From Pelagibacterium sp. (GTDB taxonomy: Bacteria; Pseudomonadota; Alphaproteobacteria; Rhizobiales; Devosiaceae): a stretch of 42,979 nucleotides of DNA. This document shows positions 16,019 to 23,802 of the stretch, piece by piece; positions within the stretch are counted from its first letter, which is position 1, and each line of letters starts with the position of its first letter. A program made the translations under genes and the position numbers. Under the pieces are notes generated by a model. The model was not told the DNA's origin. It was given only the letters and a program-made list of their open reading frames with translations, and ran no database searches. Location: contig PBNW01000008.1 of NCBI GenBank assembly GCA_002723255.1, positions 1-42,979 on the forward strand. Direction: 5' to 3'.

Positions 16019-17525
16019 GGCGCACCTCCTTATCCCCGCGCAGGGTATCGTAGCGTTCCACATTGGCCTGAGGTTCCTTGCCCAGGACAAGGGCTTGTGG
16101 TGCCTCGACGGGCGCGATCGCGGTCGATTTGCCATCCACCAGCCTGTGCAGCAGGTTCAGGATATGGGTCTTGGTGGGCACCCCAGCCTGCAGGGCCATC
16201 TCGACCGCAGCGAGCACTGCCTGTTCGTCATGGTGGAGAACCAGGGCCAGGATATCGACCATCTCGCGATCGCCCCCGGGTTTGCTCAGAAGATGGCTCT
16301 GCAACTGCCGGAATCCATCGGGCATGTCGGCAAAGGGTGCGCCATTGCGCAGGGCGCCGGGCTTGCGCTGGAGCACGGCCAGATAATGGCGCCAGTCATA
16401 AACAGTATGCCCAATTCCATGATGGCGGTCGATGATCCGCAAGTGCTCACAGATCGTCTGTCCTTCGGCGACAACGACAATGCGATCCGGATAGACCCTG
16501 ACGCTGACCGGTCTGTTGGCGAAAGAGGCCGGCACGCTGTAGCGATTGCGTTCCAGGTGGATCAGGCACGTTGGGGAAACACGCTTGGTGTGTTCGACGA
16601 ACCCGTCAAAGGGCCTTGGCACAGCCATCAGGAACTGGGTCTCGACCCGCCACGCATCAGCAATGGTGCCCGGTTCCACGCCATGAGAGGTCTCCTCCCA
16701 CAAGCTCTGGCACCGCTGCTCGAGCCAGAGGTTCAACTCCTCAAGCGAGTTCGCGTGCGGTATCGGCTGAAAAAGCCGATGACGGGCATCTTGCACGTTC
16801 TTTTCCACCAACCCCTTCTCCCAGCCGGCGGCGGGATTGCAGAACTCGGGCTCGAACACAAAGTGACTGGCCATGGCCGAGAACCGGGCATTGACCTGCC
16901 GGGCCTTGCCACGGCCAACCTTGTCGACCGCCGTGCGCATATTGTCGTAGATGCCGCGCCGGGGCACGCCGCCCAGCACGCGGAAGGCGTGATTGTGGGC
17001 GTCGAACAGCATCTCGTGGGTCTGGAGCAGATAGGCCCTTACCACAAAGGCCCGGCTGTAGCAGAGCTTGGTATGGGCTGCTTGCAGCTTGATCCGCTCG
17101 CCTCCGATCAGCGCCCAGTCCTCACTCCAATCGAACTGGAAAGCTTCTCCAGGCTCAAAAGCCAGGGGAACGAACACGCCACGGCCGGTGGTATTCTGCT
17201 GGCGCTGGAGATCCTCTTTCCAGCGCCGGGCAAAAACCGCCACCCGACCATAGGAGCCTTCAAAGCCAAGACTGACCAGATCGGCATGGATCTGCTTGAC
17301 CGTGCGCCGCTGCTTGCGGCTCTCAGCCTTCAGCCAGCCTGACAGCTTCTCGGCAAACGGATCGATCTTGCTCGGTCGCTCAGGCACCTTGAACTTCGGC
17401 TCAACCGTATCGGACCGAAGATATTTGCGAATGGTATTCCGGGACAGACCGGTTCGCCGCGAAATCTCCCGGATCGAAAAACCGTCCCGGAAATGCCAGC
17501 GCCGGATAACGCTCAAAAACGCCAT
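16008..17525 (-). CDS. istA: IS21-family transposase IstA
   Basis: 505 residues from the ATG at 17525 (AAGGAG upstream). The N-terminal helix-turn-helix ([20 protein letters not shown]) binds the element ends. The catalytic DDE/integrase core shows D in FQFDWSED, D in IYDNMRTAV and E in [12 protein letters not shown]-terminal region follows the core. Full length and uninterrupted. Together with IstB it moves the element. Confidence 0.96.
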   Translation of the reverse strand: MAFLSVIRRWHFRDGFSIREISRRTGLSRNTIRKYLRSDTVEPKFKVPERPSKIDPFAEKLSGWLKAESRKQRRTVKQIHADLVSLGFEGSYGRVAVFARRWKEDLQRQQNTTGRGVFVPLAFEPGEAFQFDWSEDWALIGGERIKLQAAHTKLCYSRAFVVRAYLLQTHEMLFDAHNHAFRVLGGVPRRGIYDNMRTAVDKVGRGKARQVNARFSAMASHFVFEPEFCNPAAGWEKGLVEKNVQDARHRLFQPIPHANSLEELNLWLEQRCQSLWEETSHGVEPGTIADAWRVETQFLMAVPRPFDGFVEHTKRVSPTCLIHLERNRYSVPASFANRPVSVRVYPDRIVVVAEGQTICEHLRIIDRHHGIGHTVYDWRHYLAVLQRKPGALRNGAPFADMPDGFRQLQSHLLSKPGGDREMVDILALVLHHDEQAVLAAVEMALQAGVPTKTHILNLLHRLVDGKSTAIAPVEAPQALVLGKEPQANVERYDTLRGDKEVRHAS

Positions 17526-17638
17526 GTCCAACACTCCTTAATCTCCCGCCCAAAACGAGCAGGATAGCGTTCAAACATGGGTCAAATCTCAGTGGAAAAA
17601 CCCCCCAATACCGGGTCAGATCTCAGCGGCAATCAACA

Positions 17639-17901
17639 CACTTAAGCCGGGAAAGGTCGTGAAGCAGGTCGCAGCAAAGACCAAGAAGCACTTCACTTCG
17701 CACACGCATCAGCAGGCCATACGGTACTTCAACGTGCGACCGAAGAACGGTGCTCCGCAGCCGGAAAATACCGATAAGACGCATTGCGTCTACCATCCTG
17801 TGTACAAAGCCTATGCGTATTCTCCCGAGTGGGTGGAAACGCTTGTGGCTGCGGTTACCGACCCCGCGGTCTATGCAAAGATCAAGGCTGTGAAGCTCTG
17901 A
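17639..17901 (+). pseudogene. C-terminal fragment of a DUF3644-like gene
   Basis: An open frame enters from the IS21 right end without its own start and codes about 87 residues to a TGA at 17899-17901. The text includes AIRYFNVRPKNGAPQPEN, THCVYHPVYKAYAYSPEWV and a short basic tail. This pattern resembles the C-terminal part of DUF3644 proteins (an RP turn, then a C-Y-H motif and a YxYxxxWV motif); that match is from memory and moderate. The N-terminal part is missing, lost at the IS boundary. A short version starting at GTG 17659 could still be translated but would not be a full protein. Confidence 0.6.
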
Positions 17902-17906
17902 GGCGG

Positions 17907-18437
17907 TTATTCACTATCAGCTATTTTACAGGAAGCTGGTGATGCCTCTGTTGCGCGCAGCTGCATCTCAAGAAGCTCTAGTTGATGTCTCCACCAGTAG
18001 ACGGCCTCACGGAATAGCTGGAAGGCATCTTGGCCATCGGCAAACTCGATGAAGTAGCCATTCTCGTCAGAGCTAAGCTTGGCGCCGAAGGTGTATGTTT
18101 TAAGAAGGTTGTTCCTTTCCTCCTCGATGAAGCTCCAAAAGATCGCCGAGGACTGCCTGTCTGCCTTTAGTGCGGCCCACAAGCCATCTATTGCTGCTGC
18201 GTGACAGGGGGAAGCGAGGGCGTCGACCTTCGCAAGGACATGACCGACCGTCCTCAATAGTGCGACACCTGAGATCCAGTGAAGCCTCCACTCTGGCAGT
18301 TCGTCGTCGCCGTCTACGATGTCGGAATTCTGAAAATGGAACAAAATGCCGACGCAGTCCCAATACGGCTCCCAAGCCTTCAATGTCTGGGTGGGCGAGG
18401 TCCGAGTGAAAATGTCACCTGTTATGAAGCTAGCCAT
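17907..18437 (-). CDS. Hypothetical protein
   Basis: 176 residues with no family I recognise. It is acidic and rich in Trp/Phe, with segments such as EPYWDCVGILFHFQNSD, LPEWRLHWISGVALLRTVGH and FIEEERNNLLKTY; it looks soluble and mostly helical, with no signal peptide or membrane span. It converges on the DUF3644-like fragment, with 5 bp between the stop codons. The base composition is visibly lower in GC than the genes to the right, suggesting horizontal origin with the truncated neighbour. It may be half of a two-gene accessory cassette that lost its partner. No function is proposed. Confidence 0.6.
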   Translation of the reverse strand: MASFITGDIFTRTSPTQTLKAWEPYWDCVGILFHFQNSDIVDGDDELPEWRLHWISGVALLRTVGHVLAKVDALASPCHAAAIDGLWAALKADRQSSAIFWSFIEEERNNLLKTYTFGAKLSSDENGYFIEFADGQDAFQLFREAVYWWRHQLELLEMQLRATEASPASCKIADSE

Positions 18438-18625
18438 GGATCAAACATGCACGCAACATGAAGCACAAACAACCGGAGTCCCATTTGGTGACAGTAAACT
18501 GCCTTCCAGCCGATCCTCTGACAGCGTGGGGAGCTTCGATATGGACGTGAAAGTCAATTCCTGGGGTATTGGAACTCATCAACCCACATTTGAAATGGCG
18601 TCGCGAGCGATGATGGCAACACTCC

Positions 18626-19645
18626 TCACCCCATCCCCTTCAACACCTCCCTCGTCTCCGGCATCCTCTCCAAACTCGCCCCGATCCGCTCGCGCCAGCG
18701 CGGGCCGCGCGATAGGGCGTCCTCATAGGCTTCGGCGAGATCGTCCGGCCGGTCCTGCGCCAGCACCGCCACCAGAAACGCCGCCTGCGCCCGGTCCTTG
18801 CGCGCCTTGATCTGGTCCGGCCCGCCCTGGCGCCGATCAGCCACGATGAGCTTGTGAATGGCAAAGCGTTCCGGCCGCGGCACCTGCACCAGAACCCCCG
18901 AGCGGTAGAGCGCAACCGCTTGGATCGGGTCGGCAAGCAGGAAGTTGAGATAATTGAGCCCCTGCGCGCTCACCCCCAATGCGGGCAGCGGCTTGACGCT
19001 TTCCTCCCCGAAGGCGGGCGTCAGAAATTCCACAATGGCGTCCGAATGGCTCTGCCGCCATCGCCACACCCGCTTGGCGTTGATCCCCGGCACCGGATCG
19101 AATTTGAGCACGTTGAGAATATCGGCAGGGCTCTCGTCCACGGTGTCGTCCAGCGCCACCGAAAGCCGCTCAAAACTGGCGATATCGATATCGCCGGTCT
19201 GCGCCAGCTCCTCGGCATCCATGCGCACCCCGAGTTCGCCCTGATAGAGCCCATAGGCTGAAGTGCCCACCAGCGTTCCCCCCAACCGGAACACTCCCGC
19301 CCTCGAAAAGGCAAGCAGCAGCGAGCCGGTGTCCCGGTCGGTCGTCAAAAGCCCTTCGGCCCGCAGCGTCCGCGCCAGTTGGCCCATCCGCTGCCGGCGT
19401 CCTTCCGATTGCGCTTTGAGGGTTTCGGCTTTTTCCAGCCGCGCCCGTAGCTCCGGCTTGTCCTCGCCCAGATACCGGCTCACCATCTCGGTCCCGATGC
19501 GGAACCGCTCGTAAAGATAAACCCGCCCGTTGCGGTGCCGCTCCTCGATACTGCCCATAAGGCTTGCCGCCCGCTCATCGAGATGAAGGCGCAAGAGATC
19601 CTGATAGGCCACCACTGCCGAGCGGCTCAGAGATACCGGTTCCAT
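18626..19645 (-). CDS. GSU2403-type nucleotidyltransferase-fold protein
   Basis: 339 residues. The middle carries a nucleotidyltransferase-fold signature: GGTLVGTSAY (residues 122-131) followed by QTGDIDI (149-155) with acidic D152 and D154 that could bind metal. This matches the GSU2403 family of predicted nucleotidyltransferases. The N-terminal 100 residues are basic and helical with a possible winged-helix segment (QLARTLRAEGLLT). The C-terminal half is a helical extension. Its biochemical target is unknown; relatives of the fold include antitoxin, tRNA- and drug-modifying enzymes. Its promoter carries four copies of one repeat (see 19657-19728), so it is tightly regulated. No toxin-like partner gene is adjacent. 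Confidence 0.8.
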   Translation of the reverse strand: MEPVSLSRSAVVAYQDLLRLHLDERAASLMGSIEERHRNGRVYLYERFRIGTEMVSRYLGEDKPELRARLEKAETLKAQSEGRRQRMGQLARTLRAEGLLTTDRDTGSLLLAFSRAGVFRLGGTLVGTSAYGLYQGELGVRMDAEELAQTGDIDIASFERLSVALDDTVDESPADILNVLKFDPVPGINAKRVWRWRQSHSDAIVEFLTPAFGEESVKPLPALGVSAQGLNYLNFLLADPIQAVALYRSGVLVQVPRPERFAIHKLIVADRRQGGPDQIKARKDRAQAAFLVAVLAQDRPDDLAEAYEDALSRGPRWRERIGASLERMPETREVLKGMG

Positions 19646-19656
19646 GTCGAACCCCG

Positions 19657-19728
19657 TTTGTGTGCATCAAATTATAGTTTGCTGCACACAAACATCAAGT
19701 GTGCATCAAAAAAATTCCCGATGCACAC
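19657..19728 (-). promoter_or_regulatory. Promoter and inverted-repeat operators of the nucleotidyltransferase gene
   Basis: On the minus strand a -35 TTGATG (19693-19698) and a perfect -10 TATAAT (19671-19676) are 16 bp apart. Two inverted repeats overlap them: TTTGTGTGCA at 19657-19666 with TGCACACAAA at 19683-19692, and GTGTGCATC at 19699-19707 with GATGCACAC at 19720-19728. All four arms are versions of one unit, GTGTGCA. Binding there would block polymerase, so repression is the simple reading. The regulator is not identified and may be the gene product itself. Confidence 0.8.
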
Positions 19729-19772
19729 GAGGCCGGTCGCAGAACGCGGCGACCTGCCGCCGACCCCAGCCT

Positions 19773-20642
19773 CTAAGCCGAATGCCGCTCCGCCGCGCTC
19801 GTCCCATTGTCCGCCTCAGGCACCGGCAGGCCCACCGGCAGCCGCATCGCCGCCACCAGCCGCCGATATTCCTGCCGCGCATTGACATGCGACATCGAGG
19901 GCGCGGCCCCCAGCGTTTCGGCGTCCAGCGGGTCGAACACCGTCATCCCCAGTTTGAACAGCGAGCGAAAGATCACCCGCTCGGCAATCCCCTCGGCCAC
20001 CCGGCACCCCAGCCGTTCGGCGACCATCTCGATGGTCTGCTGCACCTCGCTGGCGTTGCGCGAGCCCAGTTGCGCAATCCGGTTGCGCACCAGCACCCAG
20101 TCGATCGTCTGGCCCGTGCGCTCCAGCCGCTCGGCGCGCGCCTTTTGCACGGTGCGCGAATAGGGGCTGGTCTGGATCGGCTGCCCGCTCTGCTCGTCGA
20201 TGCGGGCCAGAACGTCGAGATCGATCATCGAATCGTTGAGCGGGGTCACCAGCGTATCGGCAATCTCCAGCGCCGCCCGCGCCAGGTTGCAGTGGAACCC
20301 CGGCGTGTCGATCACGATGAAATCGACCTCCTTGCGCAATCCCGCCACCGAGCGGTCGAAAATCTCGCGCTCGGCCGCCTGGTTTTCCGAAATCGAATCC
20401 CCCCAGGCCGTCGGGATATAAAGGTGCTTGGGCATCGGCACGTCGCGCCCGCGCGCCTCAGCGCTGGCTCGCCGGTTGCGCACATAGCGCGTCAGCGTCT
20501 GCTAACGGCTGTCCACGTCCACGGTCCCCACGGCAAACCCTTGATGGAGCAGATAGACCGCCAGATGCAGCGAGGTCGTCGATTTGCCCGACCCTCCCTT
20601 TTCATTGCCCACAGCAATGATATGCGCGCCTGCCTGCCTCAT
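19773..20642 (-). pseudogene. mipZ: mipZ (division-plane positioning ATPase) interrupted by an in-frame amber codon
   Basis: ParA/MinD-type ATPase resembling MipZ, which forms a gradient from the chromosome origin and keeps FtsZ away from the poles in alphaproteobacteria. The N-terminal part has the deviant Walker A KGGSGKST (residues 15-22) and ends VDVDSR. Codon 47 is TAG at 20502-20504, where Gln is expected. The same frame continues with TLTRYVRNRR, then VDFIVIDTPG and VTPLNDSMIDLDVL, to a stop at 19773. All MipZ landmarks are otherwise intact, with no other stop or frameshift. CAG to TAG is one base change, so a recent mutation, a sequencing error or suppressed readthrough are possible. 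A downstream GTG at 20483 would give a product without the P-loop. Start ATG 20642 is the best fit; its ribosome site is poor. Confidence 0.85.
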
Positions 20643-20748
20643 CTCCAACAACCCCAAATCAGCCAATACACAATCGGCCCCATCAGGTCCCAATAGGGTT
20701 AACGGGGTCTTAATCGACACCCTTCTCCCAGCGCTGCGGGTCATAATT

Positions 20749-21357
20749 TCAACCGCTTTGTTGCCCGCCCATCGCTTCGACGGCATCGAACCCCTCGGCC
20801 AGAAAATCGGCGAGCGGCCGTCGCCCGCCATCCTTGTTCCATCCATCCAGCGCCACCCGCGACACTCCGATGGCCAGCATGGCAACCATCCGCAGATGGG
20901 TGTCGCTCTTTTCGGGCCAATGGGTCCGCAACGCTTCGAGAACCAGCGCCTCGTCGCGCGCGTAGCTTGCCTGTTTGCGCGCCTGGATCGCTTCGCTCGA
21001 CCGCATCAGTTTATCGAGAGCAATCAGCTCGTCGGGCGGGTATTGCGCCACCAGCGCCAGCATCGCCCCGCGCACCGCCGCAAACGGCGTCAGCCCCTCG
21101 TGCCGCGCGGCCAATGCCGCAGCCAGCGCCTCCCCCGGCCCGCTTTGCAGCGAGAGCAAAATGTCGTCCTTGGATTTGAAATAGTGAAAAAAGGTCCGGC
21201 GCGAAATCCCTGCCTCGGCGGCAATGGCGTCCAGCGTCGTCGCCTCATACCCCTGCGCCCGGAACAGCCGCAGCCCCGCCTCGGTAATGCGCGCATGCGT
21301 CTGTTTGCGCTTTTGCTCGCGCAGACCCGATTCGCGCGGCTCTTTTGCGTTCGTCAC
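20749..21357 (-). CDS. TetR-family transcriptional regulator
   Basis: 202 residues from GTG 21357; GTG 21360 is equally possible, with AAGGG just upstream. The N-terminal TetR helix-turn-helix lies near residues 25-60 (TTLDAIAAEAGISRRTFFHYF), followed by a helical ligand domain. A longer reading from ATG 21414 would translate its own operator and is rejected. It is divergent from the SDR gene at 21437 across two palindromes, so it probably represses that gene and itself, released by a small hydrophobic ligand. The end lies about 100 bp upstream of the broken mipZ, on the same strand. Confidence 0.93.
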   Translation of the reverse strand: MTNAKEPRESGLREQKRKQTHARITEAGLRLFRAQGYEATTLDAIAAEAGISRRTFFHYFKSKDDILLSLQSGPGEALAAALAARHEGLTPFAAVRGAMLALVAQYPPDELIALDKLMRSSEAIQARKQASYARDEALVLEALRTHWPEKSDTHLRMVAMLAIGVSRVALDGWNKDGGRRPLADFLAEGFDAVEAMGGQQSG

Positions 21358-21378
21358 CACATTGCCCTTGTCAAAAAC

Positions 21379-21413
21379 TGCACTCAGTGCAATATAAATA
21401 TGCACCGAGTGCA
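21379..21413. promoter_or_regulatory. Twin TetR operators between the regulator and SDR genes
   Basis: TGCACTCAGTGCA (21379-21391) is a perfect palindrome around one base, and TGCACCGAGTGCA (21401-21413) is a near copy. Their centres are 22 bp apart, two helical turns, so two dimers could sit on the same face. AT-rich DNA between them (TATAAATAT) could be the -10 of one or both divergent promoters. Confidence 0.85.
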
Positions 21414-21436
21414 TTTTTTATCGAAGGGTTGAATTT

Positions 21437-22363
21437 ATGGCAAAATGGACAGCGTTGGAAATCCCCCCTCTCACCGGCCGCTCGGCCGTCATCACCGGAA
21501 CCGGCGGCCTGGGGTTCGAGGATGCGTTGGCCCTGGCGCGCGCCGGCGCCGAAATCATCCTCGCCGGCCGCAACCCGCAAAAGGGCAAGGCTGCGCTCGA
21601 CCGGATCAGGAACGAGGTCTCCGGTGCCAATATCAGCTTCGAGCAGCTTGATCTGGCCAACCTCAAATCGGTCGAAGCCTTCGGTGTCCGGCTGCGCCAG
21701 CAGCGCGACAGCCTCGATATCCTCATCAACAATGCCGGCGTCATGGTGCCGCCCCGGCGCCAGCTCACCGAAGACGGTTTCGAACTCCAGTTCGGCACCA
21801 ATTATCTTGGCCATTTCGCTTTGACGGCCCATCTCATGCCGCTGCTGACCAGGGGTTCTGACCCGCGCGTGGTGTCCCTCTCCAGCATTGCCGCCCGTCA
21901 AGGAAGGATCGATCTTGCCGATCTCCAATCGCAGGCCGCCTACGTCCCCATGCAGGCCTACAGCCAATCCAAGCTCGCCTGCCTGATGTTTGCCTTCGAG
22001 CTGCAACGCCGCTCCGAAGCGGGCGGCTGGGGCGTATCCGGCTTTGCCGCCCATCCCGGTGTCTCCCGCACCGACCTGCTGCACAACGCCCCCGGCCGCA
22101 TGAGCGTTAGCGGCATAACGCGGTCCGCCCTGTGGTTCCTGTTCCAGCCCGCCGCCCAGGGCGCCCTCCCCACCCTCTACGCCGCCACGGCGCCGCAGGC
22201 AAAGCCCGGCGCCTATTACGGCCCGAACGGATTGAGCGAAACCCGCGGCGATCCCGCGCCAGCGAAAATTCCGCCTCAGGCCACCGACCGCGCGGTCGCC
22301 GAACGGCTCTGGGACGTGTCCGAAGAGCTCGCGGGCGTCGGTCTCACGACCGGCGTCGCCTGA
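21437..22363 (+). CDS. SDR-family oxidoreductase (retinol dehydrogenase-like)
   Basis: 308-residue short-chain dehydrogenase. The coenzyme loop is TGTGGLG (residues 20-26), one residue shorter than the common TGxxxGxG. NNAGVMVPP and the catalytic YSQSK follow, and a long C-terminal region resembles the light-dependent protochlorophyllide reductase/retinol dehydrogenase branch. Divergent from and probably repressed by the adjacent TetR regulator. Role likely reduction or oxidation of a small lipophilic carbonyl; the substrate is unknown. Confidence 0.92.
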   Translation: MAKWTALEIPPLTGRSAVITGTGGLGFEDALALARAGAEIILAGRNPQKGKAALDRIRNEVSGANISFEQLDLANLKSVEAFGVRLRQQRDSLDILINNAGVMVPPRRQLTEDGFELQFGTNYLGHFALTAHLMPLLTRGSDPRVVSLSSIAARQGRIDLADLQSQAAYVPMQAYSQSKLACLMFAFELQRRSEAGGWGVSGFAAHPGVSRTDLLHNAPGRMSVSGITRSALWFLFQPAAQGALPTLYAATAPQAKPGAYYGPNGLSETRGDPAPAKIPPQATDRAVAERLWDVSEELAGVGLTTGVA

Positions 22364-22372
22364 GGGGGCCGC

Positions 22373-23053
22373 CTAAGCCGCCATGCTGGCCAGCACCAGC
22401 ACTGGCACGGTCGGCAGGTTGACCACGCCATGCACCACGACCGCCGGCCAGATCGAGCCTGAGCGGCGGAAGATTTCTCCCGCCACCAGCCCGGTCACCA
22501 GCGCGGCGGGAAATACCGGGTTGATCCCGTGGAACAGCGCAAAAATCAGCGCGCCGCCCACAACACCGACAAACGGCCCATAGCGCAACAAGGCGCTCGT
22601 CACCACGCCGCGAAACAGGAACTCTTCGCCCAGCGGGGTCAGCACCGACAGAAACAGCGTGGCAAGAACGAGCGATACCATCCCCCCGCTGCCGCCCTCG
22701 GCATAGACCTGCTGAACATTGGTGTTGTCCCCGGTCAGCGCCGTATAGACAAGGATCGACAGTCCCTTGGCGATAAAGGTCAGCACCCCGGCCCCCACCC
22801 CGATCAGCACCCAGCGCCAACTGGTCGCCCGTATCCCGAAAGCGCTCCACTCGCGGATGCGTAAAAAATACGCGATGAAAAATCCGGCCAGCCCGCCAAT
22901 CCCCGACATCGCCGTAAAGATCAGCCCGATCGTGACCGGATCGAGCGGCAACCGGCTGACGAGAATGGCGCCCCCGATGCCGACGATGGCAATCCCGATC
23001 AGCCCGACGATGATCTCGGGCCAGCCGGGGCGGATATGTGTCTGTGTGTTCAT
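22373..23053 (-). CDS. CPBP-family intramembrane metalloprotease
   Basis: 226 residues from ATG 23053, with AGGA 9 bp upstream. Multi-spanning membrane protein of the CPBP/CAAX protease (Abi) family. The catalytic motifs are in membrane segments: EEFLFRG (E143, E144, R148), FALFH (F171, H175) and a late HGVVN. Enzymes of this family cleave prenylated or other substrates within the membrane; bacterial members are linked to bacteriocin maturation or self-immunity. It follows the TetR gene (23077-23709) closely on the same strand, with the TetR stop 24 bp before its start, so they form an operon. Its 3' end converges on the SDR gene. Confidence 0.92.
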   Translation of the reverse strand: MNTQTHIRPGWPEIIVGLIGIAIVGIGGAILVSRLPLDPVTIGLIFTAMSGIGGLAGFFIAYFLRIREWSAFGIRATSWRWVLIGVGAGVLTFIAKGLSILVYTALTGDNTNVQQVYAEGGSGGMVSLVLATLFLSVLTPLGEEFLFRGVVTSALLRYGPFVGVVGGALIFALFHGINPVFPAALVTGLVAGEIFRRSGSIWPAVVVHGVVNLPTVPVLVLASMAA

Positions 23054-23076
23054 TTCGATAGTCCTGTGCTGGACGC

Positions 23077-23709
23077 TCACGCGTCGCCAAAAATGTTGGG
23101 AATCACAGGGTCGCAGAAATTAAGGATGCTGGCCCGGCGCATGGTCCCGGCCAGCCGCGCGACCACCTCGGCTGTGTCAAATATCTGGCCATGCCGGATC
23201 GCCGCCATCGAAATGGCTTCGTCGATCATCCGGATCGCTGCCGAAACGAGAGCCGCGCACAACCGCACGTCGAAATCCCTGGCAGAGCGCTCGAGCCGGG
23301 TTGCGATCACTTCGGCCAGCCCGGCCTCGCCCGCACTAGAGGCCATCAGCCATTCGGCTTTGAGATCGGGCTCGTCGCCAAGTGCCGCCACCAGCCGCAC
23401 CACGAGAATGCCGTCCTCGATGTCCTGGGCCGATTGCGTTTCAATGGCCAGGCATTGGCTCAGATGCTCTTCGATCGAGAGATTGGCCGGCCAGTCCTGC
23501 AATTGGGCGGTAAACTGCAGCGACGATTTTTCAAACAACGGCGCAACGCAATTTTCCTTGTTGCGGAAATAGCGCCACACCGTCCGTTTGGAAATTCCCG
23601 CCGCCGCAGCGATATCCTCGCCGTTGGTGCCGCTTACCCCTTTTTCGAGAAAGAGCCGCGCCGCGTGCCGCGAAACCGCCAGCCTGGCCGTATCCGGATC
23701 TGTTTCCAT
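23077..23709 (-). CDS. TetR-family transcriptional regulator
   Basis: 210 residues with an N-terminal helix-turn-helix (EDIAAAAGISKRTVWRYF, about residues 31-48) and a helical effector domain ending CDPVIPNIFGDA. It is followed in the same operon by the CPBP protease gene and probably controls it and itself. Palindromes just upstream of the start (23718-23753) are the likely operators. The inducer is unknown. Confidence 0.93.
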   Translation of the reverse strand: METDPDTARLAVSRHAARLFLEKGVSGTNGEDIAAAAGISKRTVWRYFRNKENCVAPLFEKSSLQFTAQLQDWPANLSIEEHLSQCLAIETQSAQDIEDGILVVRLVAALGDEPDLKAEWLMASSAGEAGLAEVIATRLERSARDFDVRLCAALVSAAIRMIDEAISMAAIRHGQIFDTAEVVARLAGTMRRASILNFCDPVIPNIFGDA

Positions 23710-23717
23710 AACTCACC

Positions 23718-23753
23718 TGTCACTTAGTGACATCATATAAGACACTAAATGAC
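23718..23753. promoter_or_regulatory. Twin operators upstream of the TetR-CPBP operon
   Basis: TGTCACTTAGTGACA (23718-23732) is a palindrome around a single central base. GACACTAAATGAC (23741-23753) is an imperfect copy in the opposite orientation. The centres are 22 bp apart, the same spacing as at 21379-21413, although the sequences differ. They begin 9 bp from the TetR start, consistent with autorepression. Confidence 0.8.
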
Positions 23754-23768
23754 AATTTAAAGATCGGC

Positions 23769-23797
23769 TTGACTATGCAACAATATTGTTGCATTAA
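23769..23797 (+). promoter_or_regulatory. Promoter with 20-bp perfect palindrome upstream of the ArsR gene
   Basis: ATGCAACAATATTGTTGCAT (23775-23794) is a perfect 20-bp palindrome. It fills the spacer behind a TTGACT -35 (23769-23774), with a weak -10 (CATTAA, 23792-23797) 17 bp on. The start codon of the regulator is at 23803, so transcription would begin at or next to the ATG, giving a leaderless message. Most likely the operator of the adjacent ArsR-type regulator. Confidence 0.75.
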
Positions 23798-23802
23798 GTG
23801 GC

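Larger units (their letters stand above)
15152..17638 (-). mobile_element. IS21-family insertion sequence, complete
   Basis: A 2487-bp element bounded by terminal inverted repeats: 15152-15183 and 17607-17638 match at 29 of 32 positions and begin TGTTGATTG and end CAATCAACA. Each end has a second inner copy of the core (CACCGAGAATTGACCC at 15186-15201 and its counterpart at 17579-17594), the multiple-site arrangement known for IS21 transposase binding. It encodes istA and istB on the minus strand with intact motifs, so it looks active. The 5-8 bases just outside the two ends do not match, so no target-site duplication is visible. Confidence 0.95.

Noticed and set aside
16017-17342. 441-codon plus-strand frame opposite istA
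   Set aside because: IstA is intact and carries helix-turn-helix and DDE motifs; the antisense frame has none.
20483-20504. Reading the two mipZ parts as two separate genes with a GTG start at 20483
   Set aside because: The frames are the same and continuous across a single TAG, and the downstream part alone lacks the ATP-binding loop; one broken gene explains both.
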